A stretch of 64,000 nucleotides of DNA, from assembly GCF_001645105.1 (NCBI RefSeq), contig NZ_LKEG01000025.1:7986-71985 (forward strand), read 5' to 3'. The stretch's first letter is position 1. Each line of letters opens with the position of its first letter. This stretch comes from Pseudomonas marginalis (lineage in GTDB: Bacteria; Pseudomonadota; Gammaproteobacteria; Pseudomonadales; Pseudomonadaceae). A program made the position numbers and the translations under genes. The notes beneath the pieces were generated by a model, which was not told the DNA's origin, ran no database searches, and saw nothing but the letters and a program-made list of their open reading frames with translations. Positions 48,952 through 58,487 of this stretch are shown in pieces.

Positions 48952-50619
48952 TTAGAGATTGATGTCGATATCGCGCGTCTCGCGCAGGAAAAACAGGCCG
49001 ACCACAAACGACACGCCGATCCATGCCACCGGATACCACAGGCCGAAGTAGATATTGCCCATCTGTGCTGAAAGGGCGAAGGCGATGGTGGGCAACAGTC
49101 CGCCGATCCAGCCGCTGGCAAAGTGGTAGGGGAACGACATGGACGTATAACGAATACGCGCCGGGAACATTTCCACCAGCATGGGCGCGACCGGCGTCAG
49201 CGAGATCACGCCGCAAAACACCAACGCCATCAACAGCAGGAAAACTTTGCCGCGCTGGAACTTCTCCGGGTCGGCTTTGAGGGGGTATCCCGCCTGGTCC
49301 AATTGGCTCTGCAACGAGGTTTTCAGCGCACCCATGCGGTCCTTGGCGACCGCTGCGTCGAGGCCTACGGTGCCTTCAGAGACCAGCTGTGCCGAACCCA
49401 CTTTGATCACCGCGTGGGCTTGGCCAGGCAGTGATTGGGTTTCGTAGCTGATGCCGGTTGCGGAGAGGGCCTGCTTGGCGACGTCGCACGGGCTGCTGAA
49501 GGTCCGGGTACCGGTCGGATTGAACATGAATGAGCATTGGGAAGTGTCGGTGACCAACGTCACCGGCGTGCGCTGTTCAGCGGCCATCAAGTCAGGGTTG
49601 GCGTAGAGCGCCACGCCTTTGTAGATAGGGAAGATGGACAGTGCCGACATCAGGAAACCCGCCAACAGGACGGGTTTGCGTCCGAGGCGATCACACAGCC
49701 AGCCGGCCAGCAAAAACATAGGCAGTGCAGTCATCAATGCCAGCGTCAGCGTGGTGTTGGCTTGCTGGGGATCGACCTTGAGGTTCTGGGTCATGAAGAA
49801 CGTGGGGTACAGCACTGCGATGTAGTAAGCGCAGGTCATGCCGCCACAAATGCCGAACAAGGCGATTACCAGGCGGCGCAGGTTGGCCTTGTCCAGAAAG
49901 GTTTCGCGCAGCGGTGATTTCGACAGGCGTTTCTCGGCTTTCATTTTCTTGAACGCCGGCGACTCTTCCATGCCCATGCGCACGGATATCGAGATGCCCA
50001 GCAGTACCAGCGAGAACAGGAACGGGATGCGCCAGCCCCAGGTATTAAAGTCGTCGCCGCTGATGTAACGGCACGCCAGGATCACACCGAAAGCCAGCAG
50101 CAGCCCCAGGGTGCCGGTGGCCGAGATCCACGCCGTATTGAGGCCGCGCTGGCGATTGGTCGAGTGTTCGGAGACGTAGGTCGCCGCTCCGCCATACTCA
50201 CCGCCCAGCGCAAGGCCTTGCAGCATCCGCAGTGCGATCAACAGACTGGGGGCCAGGATCCCGGCGTATTCATAGGTGGGCAGCAGGCCCACCGCCACCG
50301 TAGAAATACCCATGATCACAATGGTAATGAGGAAGGTCTTTTTGCGCCCGATACGGTCGCCGATACGCCCGAATACCACTGCCCCAACCGGTCGCATCAC
50401 AAAGCCGACCGCAAAGGTCAGCAACGCGAAGATAAACCCGGTGGCGGTGTCCAGGCCGGAGAAGAAATTAAGCGCGATCACCGACGCCAGCGCGCCATAC
50501 AGGGTGAATTCGTACCATTCGAACACGGTGCCCAGGGACGCGGCAGCGATTACTTTGAGCGTAGAGCGGTCTACACCTTGGGTGGATTTCAAGTCCACCG
50601 ACTCAGCAGTCGTTTTCAT
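48952..50619 (-). CDS. MHS-family MFS transporter with a large periplasmic insert
   Basis: A 555-residue carrier, about 110 residues longer than typical MHS proteins. TM1 reads AAASLGTVFEWYEFTLYGALASVI; the loop 2-3 signature is GFVMRPVGAVVFGRIGDRIGRKKTF; the second half has LCDRLGRKPVL. Between TM9 and TM10, a hydrophilic insert (from KGVALYANPDLMAAEQRTPV through DPEKFQRGK, with two Cys) probably forms an extracytoplasmic domain. Such inserts occur in a recognised branch of these carriers. The ATG at 50619 fits the family start. It lies between ALDH and CMD genes in the operon led by the zinc ADH, and probably imports the acid or alcohol the operon consumes. Confidence 0.9.
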   Translation of the reverse strand: MKTTAESVDLKSTQGVDRSTLKVIAAASLGTVFEWYEFTLYGALASVIALNFFSGLDTATGFIFALLTFAVGFVMRPVGAVVFGRIGDRIGRKKTFLITIVIMGISTVAVGLLPTYEYAGILAPSLLIALRMLQGLALGGEYGGAATYVSEHSTNRQRGLNTAWISATGTLGLLLAFGVILACRYISGDDFNTWGWRIPFLFSLVLLGISISVRMGMEESPAFKKMKAEKRLSKSPLRETFLDKANLRRLVIALFGICGGMTCAYYIAVLYPTFFMTQNLKVDPQQANTTLTLALMTALPMFLLAGWLCDRLGRKPVLLAGFLMSALSIFPIYKGVALYANPDLMAAEQRTPVTLVTDTSQCSFMFNPTGTRTFSSPCDVAKQALSATGISYETQSLPGQAHAVIKVGSAQLVSEGTVGLDAAVAKDRMGALKTSLQSQLDQAGYPLKADPEKFQRGKVFLLLMALVFCGVISLTPVAPMLVEMFPARIRYTSMSFPYHFASGWIGGLLPTIAFALSAQMGNIYFGLWYPVAWIGVSFVVGLFFLRETRDIDINL

Positions 50620-50653
50620 TTTTTCACAACCTGTATTGTTTTTATTGGTGTGT

Positions 50654-52087
50654 TCAGTTGGCAAGCGAAAAGCCGACGATGGCCTTGGTTTCCAAGTACT
50701 CCATCAGTCCGTGCGCCCCCCACTCTCGGCCATTGCCGGACTGTTTGAAGCCGCCGAAGGGCGCGCCGATATCGGCCGGCGGATAGTTCAGGTGAACCTG
50801 GCCAGCACGCAGGTGCCCGGCCATATCGCGGGCGTGGTTCAGATCAGCGGATTGCACGTAGGCCGCCAAGCCGTAAGGCGTGCCGTTCGCGATTGCGATG
50901 GCTTCTGACTCGTTGTGATAGGCAATGATCGACAACACCGGGCCGAAGATTTCCTCTTGGGCAATGGTCATGTGCGGGGTTACGTTGGCGAACACCGTGG
51001 GCTGGACGTAATAGCCCTGTTGCAGGCCCTCGGGACGGCCGACGCCACCGCAGACCAACTCAGCGCCTTCGTCAATGCCGCGTTGCACAAGGGTTTGTAC
51101 GCGTTCGAACTGAGCCCTGTTGACCAGCGGCCCCAGCTGGGTATTTTCATCCTGCGGATCACCGACACGGTACTTCGCCACCTCGATCCGAGCGATTTGC
51201 ACTACGTCGGCCATGCGTTCCGCCGGCACCAGCATGCGAGTCGGGATCGAGCAGGATTGCCCGCTGTTGGTGAAGCACGCGGCGATACCCTTGGAGACTG
51301 CTTGGCTGAAATCAGCATCGCCCAGCACTATATTGGCCGACTTGCCCCCCAGCTCCTGAGCGACGCGTTTGACCGTGTCGGCGGCGGTTTTCGCCACGCG
51401 AATACCGGCCTGGGTAGAGCCGGTGAAAGACACCATGTCGATGTCCGGGTGCGCACTGATAGCGTGGCCCACGTTGGGTCCGTCGCCATTGACCAGGTTG
51501 AAGACCCCTGGCGGTACGCCCGCTTCGTCCAGCACCTCGGCAAACAGCAAGGCTGAGAGCGCAGAGAATTCGCTGGGCTTGAGGACGATCGTGCAGCCGG
51601 CCGCCAGCGCCGGGGCGATTTTCACCACGATCTGGTTGATCGGCCAATTCCACGGAGTGATCAACCCGCATACGCCGATCGCTTCGCGACGTATCTGGGT
51701 CGTGCCCTGCAGCTCGTCGAACTCGAAACTGCGCAGCACACGAATGATTTCCTCGATATGCAGCGAGCCCCGTGCCGCCTGGGCCGCCCGGGAGAAGGCA
51801 ATCGGCGCGCCCATTTCCAGGGTCATCGCCTGGGCAAACTCTTCGTATCGACGCTTATAGATGCTCAATACCCGCTCAAGCAAATCGATGCGCTGCCCCG
51901 GTGTCCAGCGTGAATAGTCCGCGAACGCCCGGCGTGCAGCGTGTACTGCGCGCTCCACATCGTCGGCGTTGCCCATGGCCAGTTCACCATAGGCTTGCTC
52001 GTCAGCCGGATTGATCAGGGTAAACGTGGCCTTGCCCATCGGCTCGACCCATTGCCCATCAATGTAGAACTTGTCTGTAGGGTACAT
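50654..52087 (-). CDS. NAD(P)-dependent aldehyde dehydrogenase
   Basis: A 477-residue ALDH-superfamily enzyme. Cofactor region TPWNWPINQIVVKIAPALAAG, VSFTGSTQAGIRV, general-base Glu245 in QELGGKS, and nucleophile Cys279 in FTNSGQSC; the C-terminal part has QEEIFGPVLSI and PFGGFKQSGNGREWG. It oxidises an aldehyde to its acid. The ATG at 52087 is set by an AGGAG seven bases upstream; the ATG is 15 bases past the ADH stop. It follows the zinc ADH, which would make its aldehyde substrate. Confidence 0.94.
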   Translation of the reverse strand: MYPTDKFYIDGQWVEPMGKATFTLINPADEQAYGELAMGNADDVERAVHAARRAFADYSRWTPGQRIDLLERVLSIYKRRYEEFAQAMTLEMGAPIAFSRAAQAARGSLHIEEIIRVLRSFEFDELQGTTQIRREAIGVCGLITPWNWPINQIVVKIAPALAAGCTIVLKPSEFSALSALLFAEVLDEAGVPPGVFNLVNGDGPNVGHAISAHPDIDMVSFTGSTQAGIRVAKTAADTVKRVAQELGGKSANIVLGDADFSQAVSKGIAACFTNSGQSCSIPTRMLVPAERMADVVQIARIEVAKYRVGDPQDENTQLGPLVNRAQFERVQTLVQRGIDEGAELVCGGVGRPEGLQQGYYVQPTVFANVTPHMTIAQEEIFGPVLSIIAYHNESEAIAIANGTPYGLAAYVQSADLNHARDMAGHLRAGQVHLNYPPADIGAPFGGFKQSGNGREWGAHGLMEYLETKAIVGFSLAN

Positions 52088-52101
52088 GGCGACACTCCTG
52101 C

Positions 52102-53229
52102 TCAATCGAACGTGATGATCTGGCGAACGGCTTCACCGTCACGCAGGCGATCCATGCCGACATTGATCTCATCCAGGGTCAATCGGTGCGTCACCAGCTT
52201 GTCGATCGGCAGGCGACCGAGACGGAATAATTCCAGGTAGCGCGGGATGTCGCGACTGGGCACGCTGCTGCCCATGTAGCTGCCGCGCAAGGTGCGCTCG
52301 TCAGCCACCAGGCCGACCATCGGCACCTCGAATGTCGCGTCCGGTCGAGCCAGGCCGGCGGTGACGACCTCGCTGCCGCGCTTGCCGACTTTCCAGGCCG
52401 TTTGCAACGCAGCGGATGCCCCCGCGAACTCCAGCGCCACATCAACACCTCCGCCGGTCAGGTCGCGGATGGCTTCGACCAGGTCAGGGTCGGCTGCATT
52501 AAACATATGCTGCGCCCCCAACGATTTGGCCATCGCCAGTTTTTCCGCATTGGTATCGATGGCGATCACTTGGCTTGCGCCCGCCGCTAGCGCGCCTAGC
52601 TGCGCCGCCAGGCCTACGCCACCCATGCCGACGATTGCGACGGTCGAGCCCAGTTTTATACTGGCGGTATTGGTCGCTGCGCCAACGCCGGTCAAGACGG
52701 CGCAGCCAAACAGTGCCGCATGTTCCAAGGGAATATCTCGGGCCACGCGCACCAGAGAGCGTGTCGAAACCACGGCGTATTCGGCGAATGCGGAGATGCC
52801 CGAATGATGATTGAGGACTTGTTCCCCGCGCTGCAGGCGTCGATCACCGCGCAACAGCGTGCCAGCCGCGCCCGCCACCGCACCGGGGCCGCAAAGGGCA
52901 GGGCGCCCACCCGAACATTCAACACAATGGCCACAGGAGGCGACGAACACAGTCACGACATGATCACCCACAACCAAGTCGTCGACATAAGGCCCGACCG
53001 CGATGACCACACCCGCGGCTTCATGCCCGATTACCATCGGCAGCGGACGTGGTCGCACGCCTTCGATCACGGACAGATCGGAATGGCAGATGCCGGCTGC
53101 GGCGATCTTGATCAATACCTCGCCGGGTCCCGGATCTCGTAGCTCAATCGTATCGATGCGCAAAGGTCGGCTTTGGGCAAATGGAGCCGGCAAACCCATC
53201 TGGTCCAACACGGCAGCTCTGATTTGCAT
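52102..53229 (-). CDS. Zinc-dependent alcohol dehydrogenase (copy 2)
   Basis: A 375-residue MDR alcohol dehydrogenase: AAAGICHSDLSVIEG and VIGHEAAGVV carry catalytic-zinc ligands, SCGHCVECSGGRPALC carries the structural zinc, and VGMGGVGLAAQLGALAAG binds NAD. Long loop after the zinc lobe (class III-like length). First gene of the ADH-ALDH-MFS-CMD operon, with an ATTGTA-N-TACAAT-type site 59 bases upstream. It shares regulation with the other zinc ADH at 30294, so the two operons may take the same alcohol or successive alcohols. Confidence 0.93.
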   Translation of the reverse strand: MQIRAAVLDQMGLPAPFAQSRPLRIDTIELRDPGPGEVLIKIAAAGICHSDLSVIEGVRPRPLPMVIGHEAAGVVIAVGPYVDDLVVGDHVVTVFVASCGHCVECSGGRPALCGPGAVAGAAGTLLRGDRRLQRGEQVLNHHSGISAFAEYAVVSTRSLVRVARDIPLEHAALFGCAVLTGVGAATNTASIKLGSTVAIVGMGGVGLAAQLGALAAGASQVIAIDTNAEKLAMAKSLGAQHMFNAADPDLVEAIRDLTGGGVDVALEFAGASAALQTAWKVGKRGSEVVTAGLARPDATFEVPMVGLVADERTLRGSYMGSSVPSRDIPRYLELFRLGRLPIDKLVTHRLTLDEINVGMDRLRDGEAVRQIITFD

Positions 53230-53288
53230 GGGGATTTCCTTTAAATCAATTGTTTTTATGAGGGCGCGTTCAGCGATTTAGTCGTATC

Positions 53289-53301
53289 ACTGTATTACAA
53301 T
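53289..53301. promoter_or_regulatory. FadR-type operator, second ADH operon (site e)
   Basis: ACTGTATTACAAT matches the consensus at 12 of 13 positions, 59 bases before the ADH start codon on the minus strand. Confidence 0.6.
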
Positions 53302-53358
53302 ATTACAGCTTCAACAATACAGGGGGTTCAGGCAGCAAGTCGTAATTGGTCTGAATTA

Positions 53359-53378
53359 TTGACATATTGTATTACAAT
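53359..53378 (+). promoter_or_regulatory. -35 box with FadR-type operator, HIBADH-like operon (site f)
   Basis: TTGACA (53359-53364) is followed after one base by the perfect site ATTGTATTACAAT (53366-53378), as at 33288. The -10 box is weak. The site lies 77 bases before the HIBADH-like start. Confidence 0.7.
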
Positions 53379-53455
53379 ACTTAAGGTGTTCTCACAAAGC
53401 GCCCGGGGTATCTGAGCACCTTGGCCAAAAAAACAATTAACCATCGAGATACGCT

Positions 53456-54349
53456 ATGAACGACGATAACCAAGGCACTCGCCCTACAGTCCTCTTCATC
53501 GGGCTGGGGATGATGGGGCGCCCGATGGCAAGTCTTATTGCCAAGGCGGGATACCCTTTGTTGGTGAGCGACACCAACGACCAGGCTGTCAGTGATCTGT
53601 GTGCAGAAGTGGGCGCCCGTCGCCTTGAAAGTGCGCAGACACTTGCCGATGTCCGTATCGTCATCACCATGTTGCCCAACTCCCGCATCGTCAATCAGGT
53701 GCTTGTGGGCGACTATGGTGTCGCCAAACGCCTGGCGCAGGGCGCCTGCGTGATCGACATGAGTTCCTCGGAACCGCTCGAAACCCAAGCGCTGGGCAAA
53801 CAACTGAATGAGCTGTCGCTGTGTTTCCTTGATGCGCCGGTTTCCGGTGGCGTGAAACGCGCTATTTCCGGGACGCTGCAAATCATGGTGGGCGGGGATG
53901 TCAACGTGCTCCAGCAACACCGCGAGCTGCTGGACGTCATGGGCAGCTCAACCCACGTTGGTCCAAATGGTGCAGGTCATGCGGTCAAGGCGTTGAACAA
54001 CTTTGTGTCTGCCACCGGGTTGTTGGCCACCGTTGAGGCGCTGCATGTGGGTGAGAAATTCGGTGTAGATCCGGCAGTGATGACCAGCGTGCTCAATAAT
54101 GCTTCCGGCGGTAACTTCACCACGGCCAACAAGGTCAACCAGTTCATGCTCAGCGGCACTTACGCATCGGGCTTCGCATTGCAACTGATGGTCAAGGACC
54201 TGAAAATCGCCGTCACCCTTGCAGAGCAGATGGGTCAGCAGATGAAGCTCGGCCATGAGTGCCTGGCCGTCTGGCAGGAAGCGGCGCAAAGCACCACGCC
54301 TCAGACCGATCACACTGAGATGTACCGCATCATCGATGCTCACGGCTAG
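53456..54349 (+). CDS. 3-hydroxyisobutyrate dehydrogenase-family NAD(P)-dependent oxidoreductase
   Basis: A 297-residue beta-hydroxyacid dehydrogenase: FIGLGMMGRPMASLIAKAGY (NAD fingerprint), DAPVSGGVKRAISGTLQIMVGGD (substrate loop), catalytic Lys178 in GHAVKALNNFV, and a helical C-terminal dimer domain. Members oxidise 3-hydroxyisobutyrate, tartronate semialdehyde or other beta-hydroxyacids. First gene of a two-gene operon with an MBL lactonase-like gene, starting from a promoter that carries the regulon's operator. The substrate is a guess: a beta-hydroxyacid of the pathway. Confidence 0.93.
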   Translation: MNDDNQGTRPTVLFIGLGMMGRPMASLIAKAGYPLLVSDTNDQAVSDLCAEVGARRLESAQTLADVRIVITMLPNSRIVNQVLVGDYGVAKRLAQGACVIDMSSSEPLETQALGKQLNELSLCFLDAPVSGGVKRAISGTLQIMVGGDVNVLQQHRELLDVMGSSTHVGPNGAGHAVKALNNFVSATGLLATVEALHVGEKFGVDPAVMTSVLNNASGGNFTTANKVNQFMLSGTYASGFALQLMVKDLKIAVTLAEQMGQQMKLGHECLAVWQEAAQSTTPQTDHTEMYRIIDAHG

Positions 54350-54426
54350 TCGACAAGCTGCGCGCTACCGTCCGGGGCGTCACCGCTACGTCCCGGCTCT
54401 TCGTCCAACTGCTGGGTATCCGAACC

Positions 54427-55239
54427 ATGAACATCGCCCCCGCGATTGAGCCTTTTGACGTGTTCGCGGTGAAATATGCCGAGCATCGGCGCACCGCCTC
54501 CTCGAACTTCCTCGGCGGCGACCCGCACGATGGGCCGATGCCCATGGATTACTTTATCTGGGTCGCGACCAACAGCACCGGCACTTGGGTGATTGATACC
54601 GGCTTCAACCAGGCCACGGCCCGCCAGCGTGGGCGAGACTTCATTCGTTGCCCGGCTGAATCGTTGCGGATGCTCGGTATTGATGCGGCCGCTGTCGACA
54701 ACGTGATCATTACCCACCTGCATTACGATCATGTGGGCAACTTCGACCTGTTCCCATCGGCCACTTATCATCTTCAAGACCATGAGATGCTGTTCGCAAC
54801 CGGACGGCACATGGCGCACACGTGTGCACACGAGGCCTATGACGTCGAGAATGTGGTCGGGATGGTCCGCGAGGTCTACCGCGGGCGTGTGCAGTTCCAT
54901 GACGGTGACGCCACGTTGACGCCCGGCCTTTCCGTGCACCTGGTGGGAGGGCATACCATGGGTTTGCAAGTGGTGCGCATTTTTACCCGCCGAGGCTGGG
55001 TGGTACTGGCCTCCGATGCCAGCCACTACTACCGCAATTTTATCGAGGACCGTCCATTCCCGATCGTCTTCAATGTGGACGATATGCGCAGTGGCTGGGC
55101 CCGAATCAGATCGTTGGCCGATTCCGAGCATCATATTGTCCCGGGGCATGATCCCTTGGTGATGAATCGCTATTCACCGCTTGCTGGCGCGTCGGAAGGC
55201 TCGATCTGCGTGCTCCATGAGCACCCCACATATCGGTGA
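54427..55239 (+). CDS. MBL-fold hydrolase, AHL-lactonase-like family (copy 2)
   Basis: A 270-residue MBL-fold enzyme with T-H97-L-H99-Y-D101-H102 and LVGGHTMGLQVV (metal His), ASDASHYYRNF (bridging Asp), and a terminal HHIVPGHDP. Complete for a two-zinc lactonase. It lacks a signal peptide. It starts 77 bases after the HIBADH-like gene stop and shares its promoter. Sequence style is the AHL lactonase/4-pyridoxolactonase family; a metabolic lactone is more likely than a quorum signal, because the gene sits in a catabolic regulon and no luxI/luxR is nearby. Confidence 0.9.
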   Translation: MNIAPAIEPFDVFAVKYAEHRRTASSNFLGGDPHDGPMPMDYFIWVATNSTGTWVIDTGFNQATARQRGRDFIRCPAESLRMLGIDAAAVDNVIITHLHYDHVGNFDLFPSATYHLQDHEMLFATGRHMAHTCAHEAYDVENVVGMVREVYRGRVQFHDGDATLTPGLSVHLVGGHTMGLQVVRIFTRRGWVVLASDASHYYRNFIEDRPFPIVFNVDDMRSGWARIRSLADSEHHIVPGHDPLVMNRYSPLAGASEGSICVLHEHPTYR

Positions 55240-55430
55240 TTCCTGACGGGCTTGGCTGTCGGTGTCTGATCAATATTATTTATATGAACCAGTAAATCTT
55301 ATTGTTTTTATTCCTGGCGGCTGCTCGCTACTGTCCAACCCGCGCGTAACCAAGTCGCCGCCTGACTCAAGGCCACCTCGTTCTACGCAATCCTCTTATA
55401 AAAATGACTCGATAACATTCTGGAGTGCAG

Positions 55431-57377
55431 ATGAACGTCAAACAGAAGTTGACCTGGGCGTTTGTTGTGATCGCCTGCTTGCCTGTCTGCCTGATTGCGA
55501 CACTGGTGGTCATGGATTTGCGCAACGCCGCCCGCGATGATTTTATCGAGGGCAGTAACCGGGAAATACGCCAGGTTGAAACGGCGATGCAGTTGTACTT
55601 CGAAAGTATTCGCCAGAACGTCGACTACCTCGCCTCTCAGCCGTTATTGCGCAACGCTGACGGCAGCCTGAAAAACTACAGTGGCGCCAACGCTCCCAGC
55701 ATTGCGCAAGGCGCGCTGGATAAGCAGATCTTTGATTTTTATGCGCACTTGGCCAATAGCCATTCGGCGTATTCCAACATCATTTTCGGTAACAGCACCG
55801 GCGGTTTTGTGTCCTGGCCCGACAACCCGAACCGGGCCAATTACGACCCCCGCGAGCGGCCTTGGTATAAGTCTGCGTTGAGCAGTCCAGGCAAGACCCT
55901 GCGTACCGATGCTTACTACTACGCGCCTAAAGATGCGGTGTATGTCAGCGTTGTGCGCAGCATCGATACCCAACTGGGTAGCAACAGCGGCGTGATCAGT
56001 ATCGATGTGTCGTTGCAGCAACTCACCGAAATCATCAAACACATCAAACTCGGCGAGAGTGGTTACCTGATGCTGGTCGAGCGCGACGGCAAGGTGTTGG
56101 TTGACCCTCAGCAACCTGCGCATAACTTCAAGACGCTTACAGAGATCGGCGGCGGCTATGAACAGTTGGCCAACGCCCGGAAAAGCGCGTTTGAAGTTGA
56201 GCTCAACGGTGAACGTTATATGGCCAACGTCTGGCCCTCCAGCCAATTGGGTTGGAGCTTTGTGGGCCTGATCAAACAGCAGGAGGTGATGAGCTCTGCG
56301 ACCCACTTGGCGTGGGTGATTGCGATCATTGCGGGCGTGCTGGCGCTGGTATTTGCCCTGGTGGGCGCGAGCTTCGCAGGCTTGATCGTAAGACCGATCC
56401 GCAGCGTCGCCAGCGGCTTGCAAGGCATCGCCGAAGGCGACGGCGATCTGACGCAAAGCCTTCACGTGCGCGGCAAAGATGAAACGGCGCAGTTGGCCAA
56501 CTGGTTCAACCAATTCCTGGCGGCGATCCGCAGCATGATCAGCAGCATCGGCCAGGCTGCACATAACATTCTGACCACATCCAACGCTGCCACGCAGGTA
56601 TCCAGCGACATGGCTGAGGTTGCAGGGCGCCAGCGTGAGGCCGTGGATATGGTTTCGACCGCCTTCCATGAAATGGTGGCCACCGCCAACGAGATTGCGC
56701 GTGCCTGCAGTCAAGCTGCCGAGTCAGCCGACAGCGGCTGGACAAAAGCACGCGAGGGTCAGCAGCAGATTGATGCGGCGGTCAGCAGCGTTGACCAACT
56801 GAGTCATGAAATCGAGAAGTCCGCCGAGTCGATGCAACAACTGGAACGTGACAGTAACGATATCCAGTCGATCCTCGGCACCATTCGCTCAATCGCCGAG
56901 CAAACCAACCTGCTGGCACTGAACGCCGCCATTGAGGCTGCACGCGCTGGCGAGCAGGGCCGTGGGTTTGCCGTGGTCGCCGATGAGGTCCGGGCGCTGG
57001 CCAAACGCACGGCGGACTCCACCGCCGAGATCGACGGGCTGCTGGGCACCTTGGCCAAGCGTACGGGCCTTGTCACGCACCAAATGCGTGCCAGTCTGGA
57101 TGTCTCGCAACAGTCGGTTAGTCGAATCGGCGTGGCGCGTACCAGCTTCGGCCTGATTCGCGATTCTGTAGATGTGATTCGAGACATGAACACTCAAATC
57201 GCCACGGCAGCTGAGGAGCAGCATCAAGTCGCCGAAGGCATCAATCTGCATATCAGCCAGATCCATGGCGATGCGCAACGTGTCGCAGAGTTGGCTGAAT
57301 CGGCGCGTTTGAATTCATCGGGTTTGGCCGGGTTGTCTGCGGAGCTGGACAGCCTGGTCCGGCGTTTCCGTACCTGA
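55431..57377 (+). CDS. Methyl-accepting chemotaxis protein with dCache sensor
   Basis: A 648-residue chemoreceptor: TM1 about 8-29, periplasmic dCache domain to about 275, TM2 ([21 protein letters not shown]), HAMP ([25 protein letters not shown]), then a coiled-coil signalling domain with the hairpin tip [37 protein letters not shown]. The sensor has Tyr138-x4-Arg143-x-Trp145-Tyr146, the dCache_1AA pattern linked to amino acid binding. The ATG at 55431 with GGAG upstream is used. It is followed by a hairpin and convergent with the secreted MBL gene. The ligand is probably an amino acid or amine, not a sugar. Confidence 0.93.
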   Translation: MNVKQKLTWAFVVIACLPVCLIATLVVMDLRNAARDDFIEGSNREIRQVETAMQLYFESIRQNVDYLASQPLLRNADGSLKNYSGANAPSIAQGALDKQIFDFYAHLANSHSAYSNIIFGNSTGGFVSWPDNPNRANYDPRERPWYKSALSSPGKTLRTDAYYYAPKDAVYVSVVRSIDTQLGSNSGVISIDVSLQQLTEIIKHIKLGESGYLMLVERDGKVLVDPQQPAHNFKTLTEIGGGYEQLANARKSAFEVELNGERYMANVWPSSQLGWSFVGLIKQQEVMSSATHLAWVIAIIAGVLALVFALVGASFAGLIVRPIRSVASGLQGIAEGDGDLTQSLHVRGKDETAQLANWFNQFLAAIRSMISSIGQAAHNILTTSNAATQVSSDMAEVAGRQREAVDMVSTAFHEMVATANEIARACSQAAESADSGWTKAREGQQQIDAAVSSVDQLSHEIEKSAESMQQLERDSNDIQSILGTIRSIAEQTNLLALNAAIEAARAGEQGRGFAVVADEVRALAKRTADSTAEIDGLLGTLAKRTGLVTHQMRASLDVSQQSVSRIGVARTSFGLIRDSVDVIRDMNTQIATAAEEQHQVAEGINLHISQIHGDAQRVAELAESARLNSSGLAGLSAELDSLVRRFRT

Positions 57378-57391
57378 CAAGCGCGCAGGAT

Positions 57392-57417
57392 GAGGGCCAG
57401 TGCCTGCATTGGCCCTC
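57392..57417. terminator. Hairpin between chemoreceptor and MBL genes
   Basis: GAGGGCCA and TGGCCCTC form a perfect 8-bp stem with a 10-base loop in the gap between convergent genes. No strong T run on either side. Confidence 0.6.
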
Positions 57418-57435
57418 GTTGTGTGACGCTATTGC

Positions 57436-58347
57436 TTACTCATACCAGGCCGGCGATTTCAGCGCATTCCGCACGAACTCAGTGCTGTGACCGATCCACA
57501 ATTGCGAGTGGGTCTGCTTGAGGAAATCTTCCATGGCTTGTCGCGATTCAGGCGTGCCGGCGTGCTTTTCCTTGTCCGGCATGCGGTTCTTCGTACGTTC
57601 TTCGGGGTAGTGGTAAAGGTCGCCGGAAATCAAGACCCCGCCGTATTGCTTGAGCTTCACGTACAGCGATTGATGGCCGGGGGTATGCCCCGGGGTTTGT
57701 TTCAAAATGACTGAGCCATCGCCGAAGACATCGTGATCGCCTTTGAACAGTTGTTGGGGGTTTTGTTTGAGTGAGGCGAAAGACGCCGCGTTTTCCGGGG
57801 TGGCCTGTGCAGTGAACATGAAATCCTGCTCGGCTTTGGAGGTCAGCCACGTTGCGGTCGGGAATTCGCTGATGTTACCCACGTGATCGAAATGCGAATG
57901 TGAAAGCGCGAGGTAGTTGATGTCCGTTGGTGCGACCCCAATGTCGGCCAACTGGCTGAGCAGTGTCTTGGTAACGATTTGTCCATATCCATCAATGGCA
58001 TTTTCATACACCGGTCGTCCGATCAAACGGTCAGACAGCCCGGTGTCGAACAACAAAACGCCTTTGGGGTGCATGACCAGGTAGCAGGTGACGGGCATGT
58101 TGGTATCGACCACTTCTTCACGCGTCAGGTTGTACGATTCCGGGTGGTTGTATATCAGCTGTCCACAATCGAGCACGTAGACGCGCAAGGTTTTTACGAT
58201 CGGCAGCGGAGCCATCGCAGGCCGATGCTGAGCGGGTGAAGAGGAGGGTGTTTGGGCGTTGACCCAGCCTGCGCCGCATAGCGCAACCGCCATGCACAAG
58301 CCCAACCCAAGTGTCTTTTTACCGATTGCAATGCGCTTATTTTTCAT
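57436..58347 (-). CDS. Secreted MBL-fold hydrolase, AHL-lactonase-like family (copy 3)
   Basis: A 303-residue MBL enzyme with a signal peptide (KKTLGLGLCMAVALCGAGWVNA), so it acts in the periplasm. The metal motif is S-H150-S-H152-F-D154-H155, with LKQTPGHTPGHQSLYV and LISGDLYHYPEE downstream. The ATG at 58347 (AAGAAG upstream) is chosen over a GTG one codon earlier. Its operator lies 141 bases upstream in the TTGACA-N1-ATTGTA layout seen before the other two MBL operons. A periplasmic counterpart of the cytoplasmic enzymes, perhaps opening the lactone before uptake. Confidence 0.9.
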   Translation of the reverse strand: MKNKRIAIGKKTLGLGLCMAVALCGAGWVNAQTPSSSPAQHRPAMAPLPIVKTLRVYVLDCGQLIYNHPESYNLTREEVVDTNMPVTCYLVMHPKGVLLFDTGLSDRLIGRPVYENAIDGYGQIVTKTLLSQLADIGVAPTDINYLALSHSHFDHVGNISEFPTATWLTSKAEQDFMFTAQATPENAASFASLKQNPQQLFKGDHDVFGDGSVILKQTPGHTPGHQSLYVKLKQYGGVLISGDLYHYPEERTKNRMPDKEKHAGTPESRQAMEDFLKQTHSQLWIGHSTEFVRNALKSPAWYE

Positions 58348-58487
58348 CACGTTCTTCTTGTTTTATAAGGTGAATGATTTCGCACGTTATCGCCACGTGG
58401 GTCGCCGCTGAGTGCGTGAATGGAGCCAATCACCCCATAAAAGCAAACGCCGCGCGTAGCCAGTGAGTGCGCAAACCACTCTAATTA

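Noticed and set aside
35560..58347. Quorum-quenching function for the three MBL enzymes
   Set aside because: The family includes AHL lactonases, but these genes lie in catabolic operons sharing a GntR-type operator, with no luxI/luxR genes nearby.
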